A stretch of 7,153 nt of DNA, taken from assembly GCA_020721745.1 (NCBI GenBank), contig DYMC01000123.1:1-7153 (forward strand), in the 5' to 3' direction. Below the pieces are notes generated by a model. That model saw only the letters and a program-made list of their open reading frames with translations. It ran no database searches and was not told where the DNA came from. The translations under genes were made by a program, and so were the position numbers. Of the stretch, positions 5,515 to 7,153 are shown piece after piece (position 1 is the stretch's first letter; each line of letters starts with the position of its first letter). The DNA is from Lentisphaera sp. GTDB lineage: Bacteria; Verrucomicrobiota; Lentisphaeria; Victivallales; GWF2-50-93.

Positions 5515-6279
5515 ATGAAAACAACTGCTGCTCTCTCTATTCGGCTTTTCTGCCTACTTGCCTTCTCCGCCAACGGCGGAGAGATGCTCTACGTGGCGGA
5601 CACATCCATCGCGGGAGGGGACAAGCCCCGGGAGATCGAAGTCGGAGAATTCTCCTTCAGTTCACACACGCAGGAAGGAAGGATCTATTGCGTGATCGAG
5701 TTCAAGGAGGAAACCGAAAGGCGCTCCCACAAGTCCTGGGTATGGGATCCCCTCTCGCAGCACTACAGACAGGACGAGGACAGGGAATGTTCATTCTCAA
5801 TCCTGATCGAATCGGACGATGCGAAATTCGCGGATATCTGGCTCTGGCGATCCTATATGAGCGACCCTGCCGGCATAGCCGAAGACATGTTCGCCTTCCC
5901 AAAGGCCGATGGAACCCTCTCCCCCGCGCTCGATGATGGGGGCCCATGCTGGGAGAGCGTCTACTACGAGGGCTTCGTAGGCCAAAAACTACCCAGGTTC
6001 AAACTCCAGAAAGCATCGGGAAGCTATGCGGATGTCTCCGCAACCGCCATCTGGAAGGACGGGAAATGGCGCGTGACCCTGTCCCGCCCCCTCTCGACCG
6101 GAAACAAGGACGACATCGTGTTCAGACAGGGCACGGAATATAGGATATCCATGGCAAGAGGACTGCCGGGGAAAATTCCCGAACCGGCCTTTAAATTCCG
6201 GATGGGGAAAATCCAAGGCGACGATGCAGGTGCAATCCCCCTTCCATCGGCCAAAAGCCACAGCGTTGGAGAAAAATGA
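5515..6279 (+). CDS. Exported protein resembling EB_dh haem-binding domains
   Basis: A signal peptide is clear: MKTTAALSIRLFCLLAFSA, with cleavage around residues 18-22, so the 254-aa product acts outside the cytoplasm. Two stretches recall the ethylbenzene-dehydrogenase gamma / cytochrome c-552 haem-b-binding fold: DIWLWRSYMSDPAGIAEDMF (from residue 107), and WKDGKWRVTLSRPL (to residue 193) followed by DDIVFRQGTEYRISMA (199-214). That family binds haem b and passes electrons for molybdoenzymes or respiratory complexes, but the fold is also shared by carbohydrate-binding-like beta sandwiches. I cannot identify haem ligands, and no CxxCH motif exists. Its TGA overlaps the glycosyltransferase ATG (ATGA), so the two are probably co-translated. 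One GCGAAATTCGC palindrome lies at 5821. Family call moderate; export call strong. Confidence 0.6.
   Translation: MKTTAALSIRLFCLLAFSANGGEMLYVADTSIAGGDKPREIEVGEFSFSSHTQEGRIYCVIEFKEETERRSHKSWVWDPLSQHYRQDEDRECSFSILIESDDAKFADIWLWRSYMSDPAGIAEDMFAFPKADGTLSPALDDGGPCWESVYYEGFVGQKLPRFKLQKASGSYADVSATAIWKDGKWRVTLSRPLSTGNKDDIVFRQGTEYRISMARGLPGKIPEPAFKFRMGKIQGDDAGAIPLPSAKSHSVGEK
5821..5831. repeat. GCGAWWWTCGC palindrome, copy 5
   Basis: GCGAAATTCGC in the EB_dh-like gene, reading Ala-Lys-Phe-Ala. Confidence 0.7.
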
Positions 6280-7016
6280 TGAAGTTCTCGGTAGTCATGC
6301 CGGCCCACAACGAGGAGGGATGCATAGGCTCCACCCTTGAAACCCTCTGCGCAAAACTCCAGGAGGAGGGCTTCAGCTACGAAATCGTGGTGGTGGCCGA
6401 CCACTGCAGCGACAACACAGCTCAACTAGTTGCGAAATTCGCAGAAGCCAACCCCGCTGTCAAATGCGTGGAGAACCACGCCAAGCCCGGCTTCGGAATG
6501 GCCGTGCGAGCCGGCCTCGATGCATATACGGGAGATGCCGTTGCCATATTCATGGCCGATGCAAGCGACAGTCCGGACGACCTCTGTGTCTACTTCCGCA
6601 GAATCGAGGCGGGGGCCGACTGCGTCTTCGGCTCAAGGTTCGTCCCGGGAGGAAGGGTGGTTGACTACCCCCTCCATAAACTCATCCTCAACAGACTCGG
6701 CAACTGGCTGATAAGAATGATTTTCAGGCACGGACTGAACGACACTACCAACGCGTTCAAGTGCTATCGCAGAGAGGTGATAGACATCTGCCGCCCCTTC
6801 CTCTCACCACATTTCAACCTCACCGTGGAACTCCCGCTCAAGTCCTTCATACGGGGATATGGTTTCGAGATTGTCCCAATAAGCTGGCACAACCGAAAAA
6901 CCGGCGTGTCCAAACTCAGAATCCGGGAGATGGGCTCAAAATACTTCTTCATCATCCTATACTGCCTGCTCGAAAAACTGATGGTCAGCAGAGACTACCA
7001 CAAGGACTGGAACTAA
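6276..7016 (+). CDS. Family 2 glycosyltransferase, DPM1-like
   Basis: This is a cytoplasmic-face GT-A glycosyltransferase of the dolichyl/polyprenyl-phosphate mannosyltransferase type, likely transferring a sugar from a nucleotide donor to a lipid phosphate for envelope glycan or glycoprotein synthesis. Motifs: FSVVMPAHNEEGCI at the N-terminus, VVVADHCSDNT (residues 38-48), the donor/metal region MADASDSPDDL (93-103), FGSRFVPGG, LNDTTNAFKCYRREVID, and HFNLTVELPLK...NRKTGVSKLRIREMGSKY near the end. At 246 aa it has the catalytic domain only, without the C-terminal membrane helices some DPM1 relatives carry. ATG 6276 overlaps the upstream stop by four bases. ATG 6279 is equally possible and is better spaced (7 nt) from GGAG at 6268-6271. 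The stop codon lies inside the stem of the hairpin beginning at 7013. The acceptor is unknown. Confidence 0.9.
   Translation: MMKFSVVMPAHNEEGCIGSTLETLCAKLQEEGFSYEIVVVADHCSDNTAQLVAKFAEANPAVKCVENHAKPGFGMAVRAGLDAYTGDAVAIFMADASDSPDDLCVYFRRIEAGADCVFGSRFVPGGRVVDYPLHKLILNRLGNWLIRMIFRHGLNDTTNAFKCYRREVIDICRPFLSPHFNLTVELPLKSFIRGYGFEIVPISWHNRKTGVSKLRIREMGSKYFFIILYCLLEKLMVSRDYHKDWN
6432..6442. repeat. GCGAWWWTCGC palindrome, copy 6
   Basis: GCGAAATTCGC within the dyad TGCGAA-A-TTCGCA (6431-6443) in the glycosyltransferase gene, reading Ala-Lys-Phe-Ala. Confidence 0.7.
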
Positions 7017-7044
7017 CCCGTTTTTCCTGCGAAAAACGGGTTAG
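7013..7044. repeat. Strong hairpin overlapping glycosyltransferase stop
   Basis: A perfect 14-bp stem, CTAACCCGTTTTTC (7013-7026) with GAAAAACGGGTTAG (7031-7044), closes a CTGC loop. The TAA stop codon (7014-7016) is inside the left arm. It may protect or end the transcript, but no T-run follows it. It is the mirror partner of the hairpin at 7100-7127. Confidence 0.75.
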
Positions 7045-7099
7045 GGGGCACAAACAGCCCACGCTGAAGCTGTGAACTCCAACAAAAATACCCTAACTT

Positions 7100-7127
7100 A
7101 GCCCGTTTTTCGCAGGAAAAACGGGCT
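7100..7127. repeat. Second hairpin, inverted copy of the first
   Basis: A perfect 12-bp stem, AGCCCGTTTTTC (7100-7111) with GAAAAACGGGCT (7116-7127), closes a GCAG loop, the reverse complement of the first hairpin's CTGC loop. One stem pair differs between the copies (A7016-T7041 versus G7101-C7126), a compensatory change. CCCTAAC (7091-7097) also matches GTTAGGG (7040-7046) in inverted orientation. The 55 bases between the hairpins show no gene. The pair resembles a BIME-type repeat or a bidirectional transcript end. Confidence 0.7.
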
Positions 7128-7153
7128 TTAGCCCAAATTTCTTCGTTTTCCAA

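Noticed and set aside
6546..6590. Apparently altered DXD metal motif (DAS) in the glycosyltransferase
   Set aside because: MADxSDxPxD is, to my knowledge, normal for this DPM1-like subfamily, and the rest of the domain is intact.

Overview
The window looks like chromosomal DNA from a Gram-negative-type bacterium. It encodes a TonB-like energy transducer and an exported protein resembling periplasmic haem-binding domains. Most of it is G+C-rich, clearly more than half G+C in the central genes. The HTH-receiver protein, the GGGPGAFIG-type Gfo/Idh/MocA oxidoreductase and the DPM1-like glycosyltransferase resemble gene content I associate with the Planctomycetes-Verrucomicrobia-Lentisphaerae group or similar uncultured lineages. 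That placement is an impression, not a demonstrated assignment.

Layout. Bases 1-860 are an accessory-looking, A+T-richer stretch. It has nested inverted repeats (50-161), an orphan ORF of unknown function (253-552, about 42% G+C by hand count), a possible terminator (636-664) and a MITE-like element (751-853) with perfect 23-bp terminal inverted repeats, two internal hairpins and a 5-bp flanking direct repeat. Next come a TonB-like gene with a GTG start (897-1763), a convergent glycerate kinase (1753-2892, minus strand) and a divergent SixA-like histidine-phosphatase-fold gene (2988-3485) whose catalytic histidine is replaced by threonine. Then follow an oxidoreductase (3674-4837) and, three bases later, an excisionase/MerR-type HTH fused to a receiver domain (4841-5413). 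After a hairpin-bearing gap come an exported EB_dh-like protein (5515-6279) and a glycosyltransferase (6276-7016), coupled by an ATGA overlap. The window closes with two strong hairpins in inverted orientation (7013-7127).

How the genes relate. Two translationally close pairs are visible: oxidoreductase/HTH-receiver and EB_dh-like/glycosyltransferase. The glycerate kinase stands alone on the minus strand and suggests use of glycerate from sugar-acid, glyoxylate or serine breakdown. No histidine kinase, ExbB/ExbD, transposase, tRNA, rRNA or CRISPR array is visible.

The most interesting signals are: (1) a palindrome GCGAWWWTCGC occurring six times, always inside genes and not always in the same reading frame; (2) the missing catalytic His in the SixA-like protein, explainable by a paired one-base deletion and insertion; (3) the MITE-like element just upstream of the tonB-like gene; and (4) the mirrored hairpins at the 3' end, which carry a compensatory base-pair change.
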